A model generated the notes under the pieces. That model ran no database searches. It was not told where the DNA came from and saw only the letters and a list, made by a program, of their open reading frames with translations. Below, one piece after another: positions 7,450 to 17,304 of a stretch of 64,000 nucleotides of DNA (positions within the stretch are counted from its first letter, which is position 1; each line of letters opens with the position of its first letter). The stretch comes from Pontibacter pamirensis (GTDB lineage: Bacteria > Bacteroidota > Bacteroidia > Cytophagales > Hymenobacteraceae): positions 1-64,000 of the forward strand of contig NZ_SSNI01000026.1 in assembly GCF_010015475.1 (NCBI RefSeq), given 5' to 3'. Position numbers and translations under genes: made by a program.

Positions 7450-10400
7450 ATGGTCACGTCAGATCCCCAATATGTCATTGCAATAGGAGCTTCTGCCGGT
7501 GGCGTAGAAGAAATATATTCCTTTTTTGATCATACGCCTTTAGATAGCGCAGCGTACGTGATTATTCAGCACTTTCCCCCGGATTTTAAAAGCCGGATGG
7601 TAGAACTGCTGGCGCGACACAGTAAACTGAAGGTGAAAGAGTCAGAAGACGGAATGCCGGTAAAAAGAAATGAAGTTTACCTGGTTCCGAACGATAAGTT
7701 TATGACCATCCGGGACAATACCTTGTATTTAACGGATAAAAAAAATGTAGCCGGTCCCCATCATACTGTTAATGCCTTTTTTGATTCGCTGGCGGCTGAT
7801 TGCGGACGGAAAGCAATTGGGGTAATTCTATCTGGCTTAGGTTCCGATGGCACCACAGGGGTAAAAGCCATAAAAAATGCCGGCGGGCTGGTTATCGTGC
7901 GCGACCCGGACACTACCTCTTTTAATAGCATGCCCGTAAATGCGATTGCCACCGGAATAGTAGATTATATATTAGAACCTGCTCAAATTCCGGGTTTTAT
8001 TTTAGATTATACCCAGCAAGAAGCAGGCTTAACTGCTGATAATACCACTGATTTAAAAAATTTAGATGCTATTGTCACTTTAATTAAAGAAAACTCTCCC
8101 CTTGATTTTTCGGACTACAAGCAAACTACTATTTTAAGAAGAACGGAACGCCGGGCAAAGTATAATAATATTAACGACCTGGGCAATTACCTGTATTTTC
8201 TGAAAGCAAATCCGTCTGAGATAGAAAGCCTGGCCCAGGAGTTCCTTATAAGCGTTACTGCATTTTTCAGGGATAAAGAGGCTTTTAAAAATATCCAGGA
8301 AAATATAATTCCCAATATATTGGCAAGCCTGGCTCCGGGCGAGGAGTTAAGAATGTGGGTGGCCGGTTGCGCCACCGGCGAGGAAGCCTATAGCCTGGCT
8401 ATTCTTATTTGTGAACAGTTAGCGAAAAAAGACAAGGCCCTGGGGGTAAAAATATTTGCGACCGACATTGATACAATAGCTTTAAAACAAGCCGGTAAAG
8501 GAATTTACGCAGCCAATATTGCCAAGGATGTTTCGCCGGAACGCCTGGATAAGTATTTTATAAAAGAGGAGAAACACTACAGGGTCAAACCGGAAATTCG
8601 TAAAATGGTCATTTTTGCCCAACACGATTTGGTGAAAAACCCACCGTATTGCAACATGCATTTAATTAGCTGCCGGAACCTGCTGATTTACATGACGCCG
8701 GCCCTGCAAAAGAAAATATATGCCGTGTTACTGTTCGGGCTTAAGAAAGAAGGTTACTTATTTTTGGGAACCAGCGAAAACCCACTGCCCATTATTGATG
8801 ATTTGAAAGTCATTGATAAAAAATTTAAACTGTACCGCAGCCTAAAGAATATCCGGGCATTGCGGTTTGAAGCGTTCTCATTGCCGGAACTGAAACATAA
8901 ACCCCTTGTTGCCTTACCGGAAGATCCTTCCCAAAATGCATTGCACAGCTTGCCGGAAGCGGTGAATGCGGCGCTGATCAGGGAGCTGGATTACCTGGCA
9001 ATTTGCATTGATGAAAAATACCAGGTGGTAAAAACCTACGGTGATACCACAAAATTTCTACTGCAGAAAAACTTCAACTCCAATTTAACCGAGCTTTTGC
9101 CACCGCCACTGGCCGTAGCCTTTAATACGCTATTTGCGAATGCTGTAACGGCAGATGAAAAATTGTCGGTTACGGGTATAAAGATAAAGCAGCAGGATGC
9201 CACTATCAGTATCCGATTATCGATTAGCCGTTTGCCTCTTAAAAAAAGAACGCCAACCCTCTACCTGGTAATGTTCAAAGAAGAAAACGTAGAAGCCCCG
9301 GTTGGGCTAAACTCCCTGGTGTTTGATGAAAAATTGTATCACGGTGAATATACCCTGAACCTGGAGAAAGAAGTAAGGGAACTAAAGGACAAGCTACAGG
9401 CAACCTATCTGCAACTTGATGCCACCAATGAAAATATGCAGTCTTTTAACGAAGAATTGCTTTCGGCCAATGAAGAGATGCAGAGCACCAACGAGGAAAT
9501 GCAATCGGTGAACGAGGAACTGCACACCATAAACGCAGATTACCAATTAAAGAACAAAGAACTGCTGGAATTAAACGACGATTTAGACAACTATTTTCGC
9601 AGTAATATTAACGGGCAGTTGTTTGTTAACAAAGATTTATTGTTGATGAAATTCTCGCCGGGCACCGTGAAGCACATCAACCTGGTGACAACGGATATTG
9701 GCCGGCCTTTAAGCAATATTTCCACTAATATAAAATTTGAGACATTAATAGAAGACATCAAGCAAGTATTGGACAAGGGCAGCATCATCACAAAAGAAAT
9801 GGAAGCTATTAATGGCCGGTGGTACCAGATTATGACCATGCCTTACCTGCAACAACCCCATGATAAGATTAATGGCGCCATTATAACGTTTAATGATATT
9901 ACCGAACTAAAAAAAACCCAACTGGAACTAAGCAAAAGAAACCGAATTTTACAACGCATAAACGCTGATCTGGATACTTTTGTGTACACGGCTTCGCACG
10001 ATTTGTTAGGCCCGCTCAACAACATTGAAGGTAGTATCGGCTTAATGAATTCGCTAGAAGTAGCCGATCCGCAATTGAAACAGTATTTAGAGATAATAAA
10101 TGCATCCATTCAAAAATTCCGTTCCCTCATAACCGAAATTGCGACCGTGGCAAAAGTGGAAAGCGATATGACCACCCAGGAAAATGTTGATTTATCGGAA
10201 GTTATTGATAACATTGAATGGAGTCTGGTGGATAAAATCAAAGCTTCACAAGCAATTATTATCCGGGAATTAAACGTAAAATATATTCTGTTCTCCAAAA
10301 AAAACTTACGCAGTATTATTTACAACCTTATTTCTAACGCCATAAAATTTAAAAACAACCACCCACCGGTTATTCATATTCAAACGAAACAGGAAGGCGA

Positions 10401-10635
10401 TTCTGTTATTTTATCGGTGCAGGATAATGGAATGGGGATATCAGAGCATAACCAGGAACAAATCTTTAAGAAATATGAACGAATTAACCACGATGTGGAA
10501 GGCCAGGGGATTGGGTTGTTCCTGGCTAAAAAGATAGTAGATGCTACCGGTGGTGATATCAAGGTAGAAAGTGAATTAGGGCAAGGCAGTACGTTTACTA
10601 TCTACTTTAAGACCGAATCGCCCTCTTTAAGTTAG
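7450..10635 (+). CDS. CheB-CheR-PAS-histidine kinase fusion protein
   Basis: 1061 aa, cytoplasmic (no TM segment). Residues 1-190 are CheB-like, with S15 (GASAGG), H41 (IIQHF) and D133 (SGLGSDGTTG). Residues ~205-470 are a CheR methyltransferase (MWVAGCATGEEAYSLA SAM-binding motif near 300, and NLLIYM). Residues ~635-715 form a long coiled coil with repeated NEEMQS. A PAS domain at ~725-835 is followed by HisKA with H850 (ASHDLLGPLNN), then HATPase_c with N-box NLISNAIKF, G1 DNGMGI and G2 GQGIGLFLAKK. The enzyme couples Glu methylation/demethylation modules to a kinase. It is divergent from the cheB and response regulator genes, which likely complete the pathway. Full length and apparently intact. 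Confidence 0.92.
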   Translation: MVTSDPQYVIAIGASAGGVEEIYSFFDHTPLDSAAYVIIQHFPPDFKSRMVELLARHSKLKVKESEDGMPVKRNEVYLVPNDKFMTIRDNTLYLTDKKNVAGPHHTVNAFFDSLAADCGRKAIGVILSGLGSDGTTGVKAIKNAGGLVIVRDPDTTSFNSMPVNAIATGIVDYILEPAQIPGFILDYTQQEAGLTADNTTDLKNLDAIVTLIKENSPLDFSDYKQTTILRRTERRAKYNNINDLGNYLYFLKANPSEIESLAQEFLISVTAFFRDKEAFKNIQENIIPNILASLAPGEELRMWVAGCATGEEAYSLAILICEQLAKKDKALGVKIFATDIDTIALKQAGKGIYAANIAKDVSPERLDKYFIKEEKHYRVKPEIRKMVIFAQHDLVKNPPYCNMHLISCRNLLIYMTPALQKKIYAVLLFGLKKEGYLFLGTSENPLPIIDDLKVIDKKFKLYRSLKNIRALRFEAFSLPELKHKPLVALPEDPSQNALHSLPEAVNAALIRELDYLAICIDEKYQVVKTYGDTTKFLLQKNFNSNLTELLPPPLAVAFNTLFANAVTADEKLSVTGIKIKQQDATISIRLSISRLPLKKRTPTLYLVMFKEENVEAPVGLNSLVFDEKLYHGEYTLNLEKEVRELKDKLQATYLQLDATNENMQSFNEELLSANEEMQSTNEEMQSVNEELHTINADYQLKNKELLELNDDLDNYFRSNINGQLFVNKDLLLMKFSPGTVKHINLVTTDIGRPLSNISTNIKFETLIEDIKQVLDKGSIITKEMEAINGRWYQIMTMPYLQQPHDKINGAIITFNDITELKKTQLELSKRNRILQRINADLDTFVYTASHDLLGPLNNIEGSIGLMNSLEVADPQLKQYLEIINASIQKFRSLITEIATVAKVESDMTTQENVDLSEVIDNIEWSLVDKIKASQAIIIRELNVKYILFSKKNLRSIIYNLISNAIKFKNNHPPVIHIQTKQEGDSVILSVQDNGMGISEHNQEQIFKKYERINHDVEGQGIGLFLAKKIVDATGGDIKVESELGQGSTFTIYFKTESPSLS

Positions 10636-10915
10636 GCAAACATACAGTCTATCAATTAAGCTGTTTTTCACCATTAAATCAGTAAGACGAATTTATCAAG
10701 GGCACGCCCTGGCCGTCTCCCAAGTACTCTAAAAGAGGAAAAGAGTTTGTCCCGCTTACTTGTCTTGTATTTTAAAGTCTATGTTTGATTTGTGAGACGG
10801 CAAAATGTGAATGGTTAGTGGATGTAGCGACTGCTGAAGACAAGGCTTTTCTATCTCCTATGATTTCCACGTTTTATAAGAAGAGTTTGTCAACCTATTT
10901 CTGTACAATTTCATT

Positions 10916-11764
10916 TTAAGTGGCTAAAAAATAAGCTCTTGAGAAAAGCTTTTCAAGTTCGCTCTGAATTAGTTTAAGCGCCTGGACGCGTTTTTCAACC
11001 TGCTTTAACCCAATCCGTCTGCTTTTTTCATTGCTTTCCTTTATCTCGTTTTTCTTGTACTCTTCTGCTTTAGTTACCATGTTCCAGATAATGACGGCCA
11101 GCTTTCTTGCTGTTGCCGTGATGGCGGCTATCCTCCCTTTCTTGAAGGCTATTCTTTTGAAAAACGGGGTGAGTTCATGCTCCTTCTGGTTGCCAATGGA
11201 GTTGGCCGCCTGGCCAAGAGCTATCGCCAAGTAAGACTTACCTGACGGTGTGCGGCTGCTGATAATACGCCCGCCGCTTACCTTGTTGTTTGGGACCAGG
11301 CGCAGCTAACTGGCGAAGCTCTTGGCGGTTGGGAACCTGTGCAGATCTTTTCCCATCGTCGTCAGCAGGCAAAGGACAGTGCCGTAGCTGATCCCGGAGA
11401 TAGCGAGAAGGTCAGTCTTGAAGTACTGGTAGGCTATCCTGGGGACATTGAACTCAGGAGCATTTTTACTGCTCTTTTTCTTGCTTTGCCTCATGGACTT
11501 CTCTTCAAGTTCAGATATTGAGGTCTGCGGCGCATGCTTCATCAGGGAACGCTCGATCTTCTGGTCACACTCCTTGAAGGCTTCTTCATAGAGCCTGTAG
11601 AAGTGCAGGCAAGACTTCAATTCAAACAGCAGCACTTCCCGCCAGGAGCCATGGAGCGCCTCGGCTATCTGCTGTTTGGTCTTTTTCATCCTCACATCCA
11701 CCAGCGAGGCAAGGTGCTGCGGGACCCCACGTCTATACCGGCGGCGTGTGGGTTGACGATTTGA
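10916..11764 (-). pseudogene. IS110-family transposase with internal deletion and amber codon
   Basis: On the minus strand the N-terminal motif QIVNPHAAGIDVGSRS (about 11764-11715) is present, but then the frame jumps to LASLVDVRMKKTKQQIAEAL, so most of the DEDD catalytic domain is deleted and the frame shifted. The C-terminal Transposase_20 part follows (AISGISYGTVLCLLTTMG, LRLVPNNKVSGGRI, ALGQAANSIGNQ), interrupted by a TAG at 11306-11308 where a Trp is usual (FAS-W-LRLVP). The start codon is missing because the IS3-B fragment begins at 11764. Dead remnant. Confidence 0.8.
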
Positions 11765-11963
11765 AGTGGCCGAGAGCTTCTTTAAGAAGATGAAAACAGA
11801 AATGGTGTACCACCACAAGTTTGCTACCATAGCAGAGGCAAAGCTGGCCGTCTTCGAGTACATCGAAAGCTTCTATAACAGGAAAAGGAGGCATTCAGCA
11901 CTGGGTTATCTGACGCCATGCCAGTATGAAGAATCGTTATACCAGCAAAGTGTGGCTGCTTAA
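11764..11963 (+). pseudogene. IS3-B transposase OrfB, C-terminal part
   Basis: The frame begins within the motif preceding the catalytic Glu (VAESFFKKMKTEMVYHHK) and runs to LGYLTPCQYEESLYQQSVAA-stop. It lacks everything upstream, including the first two catalytic Asp residues. This is the 3' part of the same element whose 5' part is found at 26003-27141, in the same orientation. Between the two fragments about 35 codons of OrfB are not represented. Confidence 0.8.
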
Positions 11964-11990
11964 GAAAAAGTCTCCAGTAAAATGTAGCAA
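11957..11990 (+). repeat. Right terminal inverted repeat of IS3-B
   Basis: A 34-nt stretch starting TGCTTAAGAAAAAG and ending AATGTAGCAA. Its reverse complement matches 26003-26036, the left end of IS3-B, with 3 mismatches. It follows the OrfB stop closely, as expected for IS3. Confidence 0.75.
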
Positions 11991-12261
11991 TTCTAGTATG
12001 GAGTGAGCCTGTAAGTTAGGTGAAGTAGGAATGTGTTGGCTTCCTGCTTCTCAATAATATTTTTGGTTGTGAGAAGGGCTTTACTACAAATCTGAAAGAA
12101 TGGCATACCTTATTACCAGTAGATCTGAAGTTGCATGTGCCGCCATTTATTAAGCAGCACTGGTCCTATTACTATTAAATAAACAGGGTCTTTTTCAGGC
12201 GTCCTAAAATAATTAACCGCGGACTGTTGCTTTAGTCTGCGTTACCATCTTCCTTTGCTGC

Positions 12262-12621
12262 ATGAAAGCAATGGGTGCATCTTGTTTGAAGAAGCTTTAC
12301 GTGCTGCTCGCTGTGCTCCTGTGCAGCGTGCTGACCCTAGCTGTGCCTGTTGTTTCCCAGGCAGCATCTCCAGACATCGTGGCGTCTACACTTCAAGTGG
12401 ATGCGGACAATGAATCGCCTTTCCAGCTGACAGCCGGAGACGTAAGCCCCGGTGACGCTGAGGCTGTCCTGCAGCTGGACAAGTCGCCTTTGAGCCAGGT
12501 TTTTCAGAACCTGCTTCAGCAGAAGTACCCGGAACAAGCCGACGCTCCTGCTGTTCCATCCTTTTACTCCTTCTCCAGAAGGGATTGCGGGTTATATACC
12601 ATCCTCACCAAAGGACCCTAG
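12262..12621 (+). CDS. Small exported protein of unknown function
   Basis: 119 aa. An N-terminal hydrophobic segment (LKKLYVLLAVLLCSVLTLAV) ending in VVSQAA looks like a cleavable signal peptide. The rest is acidic to neutral without a known domain, ending YTILTKGP. An ATG three codons in (MGASCLKK) is an alternative start. It precedes dedA by 115 nt, and a second small membrane ORF (13454) precedes the next transporter in the same manner. No family was recognised. Confidence 0.5.
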   Translation: MKAMGASCLKKLYVLLAVLLCSVLTLAVPVVSQAASPDIVASTLQVDADNESPFQLTAGDVSPGDAEAVLQLDKSPLSQVFQNLLQQKYPEQADAPAVPSFYSFSRRDCGLYTILTKGP

Positions 12622-12736
12622 TCCTAAACCCCTGCTATTTCTTTCCCTTCAGCGGATTCCGCTTCTCAGCCATCTTAAGTAAAAGAACAGGCTGGTCCTC
12701 TTTTCTATTGTTTGTATTGCCTTTGGGATTACCTGT

Positions 12737-13390
12737 ATGGAGCTACTCCAGCACCTGGTTGATTTTGTGCTTCATGTTGATGTTCACCTGGTAGACCTGT
12801 TGCGGGAGTACCGGAGCTGGATCTACTTTATCCTTTTCCTGATCATCTTCTGTGAGACGGGGCTGGTTGTCACTCCTTTCCTGCCGGGGGATTCCCTGCT
12901 CTTTGCGCTAGGCGCACTGGCAGCTATACCGGCTTCAGGGCTGAGTGTGCTGCTGCTCCTGTTTTTGCTTTCCACAGCGGCCGTGCTGGGGGATTCATTT
13001 AATTACTACACAGGCAGCAAGCTTGGGGGCAGGCTCTACGACAAGGATTACTGGTTCCTGAGGCAGGCGCACCTGCAGCAGGCGGAAAGGTTCTACGCGC
13101 GCTACGGCGGGCGAACCCTTATCTATGCCCGCTTTATACCCATTGTGCGCACGTTCGCTCCCTTTGTAGCAGGCATGGGCAAGATGAACTATACCCGCTT
13201 CCTGTATTTCAACGTGGTGGGAGCCCTGCTGTGGGTGGTATTCTTCATCCTGATCGGGTATGTGTTTGGCAACCTGCCGACGGTTAAGCGAAACTTCTCC
13301 CTGCTCGTGCTGGGCATCATCGTCGTGTCGCTGCTGCCGCCAGTCGTCACTATCCTGAGGCAGCGCCTCCACCAGGTAAAAAAACCTTAG
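12737..13390 (+). CDS. DedA family membrane protein
   Basis: 217 aa with five or so hydrophobic segments. Family hallmarks are FCETGLVVTPFLPGDSLLF near residue 40, the re-entrant region, and YGGRTLIYARFIPIVRTFAPFVAG around 125-148, where the R-x-x-P-x-x-R-x-x-x-P pattern of DedA/SNARE-associated proteins is complete. Members such as UptA/YghB are undecaprenyl-phosphate or lipid flippases needed for envelope integrity. Full length for the family. Confidence 0.9.
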   Translation: MELLQHLVDFVLHVDVHLVDLLREYRSWIYFILFLIIFCETGLVVTPFLPGDSLLFALGALAAIPASGLSVLLLLFLLSTAAVLGDSFNYYTGSKLGGRLYDKDYWFLRQAHLQQAERFYARYGGRTLIYARFIPIVRTFAPFVAGMGKMNYTRFLYFNVVGALLWVVFFILIGYVFGNLPTVKRNFSLLVLGIIVVSLLPPVVTILRQRLHQVKKP

Positions 13391-13453
13391 AATAAAGTCA
13401 GTAGAGGAAATCCAGGACTTAGCAACCCATCATCACGTTCTTAAACACCACCG

Positions 13454-13807
13454 TTGAAAAGCCGCAAAAATAGAACCATTTTAAGTAGCCTGCTGCTGTG
13501 GGTTGCCCTGCTGTGTGCCTGCGGCTTTCTCAAGGCGGAACAGCTCCTGACAACCGCTCCCGGCTTTCCTTCCGGTAACTCCATTGAGCAGCTTTCGGGT
13601 GAAGTGGCGGGTGATCCGGTAGCTTGGCTGGAGCGGTCGGTGCCGCCGGGTGCCGCCGCTTCGGCGGACCAGGCCCTGCCGCTTCTCCTGCTGGTGTACG
13701 GTCTGCTCTATTGTTCCTTCAGGCGCCCAGGCCCGAAGCCCGCGAAGGCCAAACATGGCTTTGCCTCTCTCGCTGCGCAGTTCCGGATACTGCCCAACGC
13801 CCCCTAG
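13454..13807 (+). CDS. Small membrane protein of unknown function
   Basis: 117 aa from a TTG start (no ATG in frame). A hydrophobic N-terminal segment (TILSSLLLWVALLCACGFL) and a second one (ALPLLLLVYGLLYCSF) flank a 45-residue linker, and the C-terminus is basic. It lies 63 nt after dedA and 135 nt before the APC permease and reads in the same direction. It may be a real small membrane gene or only an open frame in GC-rich DNA. The size and hydrophobic layout echo the small ORF at 12262. Confidence 0.4.
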   Translation: MKSRKNRTILSSLLLWVALLCACGFLKAEQLLTTAPGFPSGNSIEQLSGEVAGDPVAWLERSVPPGAAASADQALPLLLLVYGLLYCSFRRPGPKPAKAKHGFASLAAQFRILPNAP

Positions 13808-13942
13808 CCTTTCTTTTGTTTGATGCACCTGCACCTGCTGCGGGTAGTTTCCTTACCCGCGGTTATGCCGCCTGTAAGGCCGTTGTTTTGCCTGCCCCGG
13901 GGCAGGTACTACCTCATTGTGTCATTTCTAAAAGAATTAAGA

Positions 13943-15436
13943 ATGTCTAAGAATCTATTTGCGACAAAGTCTGTCGAAAAACTTATCAAAGAATCCGAGA
14001 GCGGGGAGCACGGCTTAAAGCGCACCCTCACGGCCTCCAACCTGACCATGCTGGGCGTTGGGGCTATCATAGGCGCAGGCATCTTTGTCTTAACGGGCAC
14101 GGCTGCCGCCAACGCAGCGGGCCCTGCGATTGTGATATCTTTTCTGATTGCCGGCCTGGGCTGCCTTTTTGCTGGCCTGTGTTATGCGGAGTTTGCCTCC
14201 ATGATACCGATTGCCGGCAGCGCCTACACCTACGGCTACGCCACACTGGGGGAGTTTATTGCCTGGATTATCGGCTGGGACCTGATTCTGGAGTACCTGT
14301 TCGGGGCTGCCACGGTGGCAGTGGGATGGAGCGGTAACTTCGTGAGCCTGCTCAAATCCCTTGGCATCACCATCCCTGCTGCTATCGCCTCCGCCCCGCT
14401 CGCTTACAATGGTTCTTCCTTTGAGGCTACCGGTGCCATCATCAACCTGCCCGCCATCGTGCTTATCCTGGTGATGACGGCCCTGCTGGTCGTGGGTATC
14501 CAGGAATCTGCTAAGTTCAACAACATCATCGTTATTGTGAAGGTGGCCATTGTCCTGCTGGTCATCGGCTTCGGGTTTCAGTACGTGGACTCTGCTAACT
14601 GGGAGCCCTTTATTCCGGCGAAGGAGATACTCTCGGACGGAAGCACCCGCTACGGGTGGCAGGGTGTGGTCGCCGGCGCGGCTATCGTGTTCTTCTCTTA
14701 CATCGGCTTTGACGCGGTGAGCACGGCTGCCCAGGAAGCAAAGAATCCACAGCGCGACATGCCCATCGGGATGCTGGCATCTTTAGGCGTTTGTACGCTG
14801 CTTTATGTGCTGATGTCGCTGGTGCTGACGGGCCTCGTGCCTTTTCAAACACTCAATGTGCCGGACCCGGTGCTGGTTGCCCTGCAGGCAGCCGGACCCG
14901 GTCTGAAGTGGCTCTACTTCCTGACAGGGGTGGGCGCCGTGGCTGGCCTAGCCTCCGTGGTGCTGGTGATGCTGATGGGGCAGCCGCGCATCTTCTATGC
15001 CATGAGCCGTGACGGCCTTTTGCCGGCCTTTTTCGGAAAGGTGCACCCCAGGTACAACACCCCCTATGTCACGACTATTTTGACAGGAGTGGTCGCCGCC
15101 ATGGTGGCCGGCATATTCCCGATTGGCCTGCTGGGTGAGCTGGTGAGCATCGGTACGCTGCTGGCGTTTGTGATTGTCTGTGCCGGCATTATCGTGCTGC
15201 GCCGCACAAGCCCGGATCTGCAACGCCCCTTCAGAACGCCTTTTGTACCGCTCATCCCCATCCTGGGCATCCTCATCTGTGGGTATATGATGGTGAACCT
15301 GGGCGCAGACACCTGGCTGCGCCTGATTATCTGGATGGCGGTTGGTATCGCTATTTACTTCTTATACGGGCGCCGGCACAGTAAGCTTCGGACCACACCT
15401 TTAGAGGACAAGCCAAGCGAGAAGGTGGTTGCCTAA
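13943..15436 (+). CDS. APC-superfamily amino acid permease
   Basis: 497 aa from ATG 13943; the frame is open from 13820, but the extra 41 residues are not part of the family and the chosen start gives the usual N-terminus MSKNLFATKSVEKLI. The first TM helix carries the APC signature GVGAIIGAGIFVLTG, and about 12-14 TM segments follow (for example GVVAGAAIVFFSYIGFDAVS in TM6, typical of cationic amino acid/YfnA-type carriers). It probably imports amino acids by proton or sodium coupling. It belongs to the block of transport genes between 12.2 and 24.3 kb. Confidence 0.9.
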   Translation: MSKNLFATKSVEKLIKESESGEHGLKRTLTASNLTMLGVGAIIGAGIFVLTGTAAANAAGPAIVISFLIAGLGCLFAGLCYAEFASMIPIAGSAYTYGYATLGEFIAWIIGWDLILEYLFGAATVAVGWSGNFVSLLKSLGITIPAAIASAPLAYNGSSFEATGAIINLPAIVLILVMTALLVVGIQESAKFNNIIVIVKVAIVLLVIGFGFQYVDSANWEPFIPAKEILSDGSTRYGWQGVVAGAAIVFFSYIGFDAVSTAAQEAKNPQRDMPIGMLASLGVCTLLYVLMSLVLTGLVPFQTLNVPDPVLVALQAAGPGLKWLYFLTGVGAVAGLASVVLVMLMGQPRIFYAMSRDGLLPAFFGKVHPRYNTPYVTTILTGVVAAMVAGIFPIGLLGELVSIGTLLAFVIVCAGIIVLRRTSPDLQRPFRTPFVPLIPILGILICGYMMVNLGADTWLRLIIWMAVGIAIYFLYGRRHSKLRTTPLEDKPSEKVVA

Positions 15437-15579
15437 ATTCCTTTGGCACCTATAGAACATCCCTTTCCCAACTGGCAAAGGGAGAAAGGCTATCGCTATG
15501 ACCATTTCATACGCTTTCCTTTTCCGGCGGGTGGAAAGAAACTTTTAAATCCATAGAAACAAAATAAGATAATCTGATC

Positions 15580-17211
15580 ATGCAGCTTATAGACTACCTC
15601 GTATTCCTGGTCTACTTTATCATCGTGTCCGGGTACGGCATTTACATATACAGAAAGCACAAGACTCAAGAGGCCGACTCAAAGGATTACTTTCTGGCAG
15701 AGGGTTCTTTGACCTGGTGGGCGATAGGCGCTTCGCTTATTGCCTCCAACATCTCGGCCGAGCAGTTCATCGGCATGTCCGGCTCGGGCTTTGCCATGGG
15801 GCTGGCCGTCTCCGCTTACGAGTGGATGGCGGCCCTCACGCTGGTGCTGGTAGCGGTATTCTTCATACCAATCTACCTGAAGAACAACATTTACACCATG
15901 CCCCAGTTCCTCTCGCAGCGCTACAACACCACAGTCAGTACCATCATGGCCGTGTTCTGGCTGCTGGTGTATGTGTTCGTGAACCTGACCTCCATCCTCT
16001 ACCTTGGGGCGCTGGCAATCGAGACCATCTCCGGCATTGACTTCACCTATTGCGTGTACGGCCTTGCCATCTTCTCCATCATCATCACGCTGGGTGGAAT
16101 GAAGGTGATTGGCTATACAGACGTTTTCCAGGTGTTCGTGCTCATCTGCGGAGGGCTTGCCACGACGTACCTGGCGCTGGACCTGGTGGCCGAGCAGTAC
16201 GGAGGTTCAGGCGTTATAGATGGTTTGGTCGTTATGAAGCGGGAAGCCTCTTCGCATTTCCACATGATCCTCAACGAAGGGCAGCTGACAATCCCGGACG
16301 GGATGGGCGGCACGCGCGATGCGTATATGGACCTGCCCGGACTCTCTGTGCTGATGGGCGGGCTGTGGATCACGAACCTGAGTTATTGGGGGGCGAACCA
16401 GTACATTGTGCAGCGCGCCCTGGGTGCTGACCTGAGGACTGCCCGCAGTGGACTGCTCTTTGCCGCCTTCCTGAAAATGCTGATGCCGATCATCGTGGTG
16501 CTGCCGGGCATCGCTGCCTATGTGCTCTACCAGAAGGGTCTTTTCCAGCAGGAGATGGCCAACGGGCTGGGACATGTAAAGCCGGACCACGCGTACCCTG
16601 TCCTGCTGAACCTGCTGCCAAACGGCCTGAGGGGGCTGTCTTTCGCGGCACTGACTGCCGCCATCGTCGCTTCGCTGGCAGGCAAGGCCAACAGCATCGC
16701 CACCATCTTCACCCTGGATATCTACCAGAAGTTCTTCAGCCCGAAAGCCACAGAGGAAAGGCTGGTTGTTGTCGGTAAGGTTACCGTGGTGGCGGCTTCT
16801 TTGATAGGTGTGGTGGTCGCGCCCTCCCTGCGGAACCTGGACCAGGGCTTCCAGTACATACAGGAGTACACCGGTTTTATCTCCCCTGGGGTGCTGGCCA
16901 TTTTCCTGCTGGGTTTCTTCTGGAAGCCCACCACCGCGCTGGCAGCCACGGTAGCGGCCGTGCTGACCATCCCCCTTTCTACTTTCCTTAAGTTCCAGTT
17001 TCCCAGCATCCCGTTCCTGGACAGGATGAGCATTGTCTTCCTGGTGCTGGTGGAGCTGATGGTGCTCCTGACGCTGCTTGACCCGAAGAGCAGGAACAAC
17101 CCGGATGGACTGGACATCGAGAAGTCCATGTTCAAACCCTCGGCGGGCTTTGTGGCCGGCTCTATCCTCATCTGCGGCATGCTGTCGGCACTCTACATTG
17201 TGTTCTGGTAA
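15580..17211 (+). CDS. Sodium:solute symporter (SSS/SGLT family)
   Basis: 543 aa with about 14 TM segments. Family landmarks are KDYFLAEGSLTWWAIGASLIASNISAEQFIGMSGSG near residues 35-70 (LeuT-fold TM1 with the sodium-site region) and LTAAIVASLAGKANSIATIFTLDIYQK near 360-386 (the A/S-rich TM8 with the second sodium-site Ser). The sequence is closest in style to SGLT-type sugar or inositol symporters of Bacteroidota; the substrate is an inference. Separated from the APC gene by 143 nt. Confidence 0.9.
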   Translation: MQLIDYLVFLVYFIIVSGYGIYIYRKHKTQEADSKDYFLAEGSLTWWAIGASLIASNISAEQFIGMSGSGFAMGLAVSAYEWMAALTLVLVAVFFIPIYLKNNIYTMPQFLSQRYNTTVSTIMAVFWLLVYVFVNLTSILYLGALAIETISGIDFTYCVYGLAIFSIIITLGGMKVIGYTDVFQVFVLICGGLATTYLALDLVAEQYGGSGVIDGLVVMKREASSHFHMILNEGQLTIPDGMGGTRDAYMDLPGLSVLMGGLWITNLSYWGANQYIVQRALGADLRTARSGLLFAAFLKMLMPIIVVLPGIAAYVLYQKGLFQQEMANGLGHVKPDHAYPVLLNLLPNGLRGLSFAALTAAIVASLAGKANSIATIFTLDIYQKFFSPKATEERLVVVGKVTVVAASLIGVVVAPSLRNLDQGFQYIQEYTGFISPGVLAIFLLGFFWKPTTALAATVAAVLTIPLSTFLKFQFPSIPFLDRMSIVFLVLVELMVLLTLLDPKSRNNPDGLDIEKSMFKPSAGFVAGSILICGMLSALYIVFW

Positions 17212-17304
17212 AGCGTAAGGAAGCAACCGGTAGCTTTCTCAACCCAAACTGTCCATGAAGAGTTGAATCCTTCAGAAATATTTTCAAACATTTATAAAAC
17301 CAAA

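Noticed and set aside
11306..11863. 185-aa minus-strand ORF as an intact gene
   Set aside because: The N-terminal 40 residues are antisense to IS3-B OrfB; the rest is a deleted IS110 transposase ending at an amber codon.
13820..13942. 41-residue N-terminal extension of the APC permease
   Set aside because: Not part of the family; the ATG at 13943 gives the usual N-terminus.
16207..17226. 339-aa minus-strand open frame opposite the SSS symporter
   Set aside because: Shadow of a GC-rich gene: His/Gln/Arg-rich nonsense composition and no family features, while the plus strand encodes a full SSS protein.
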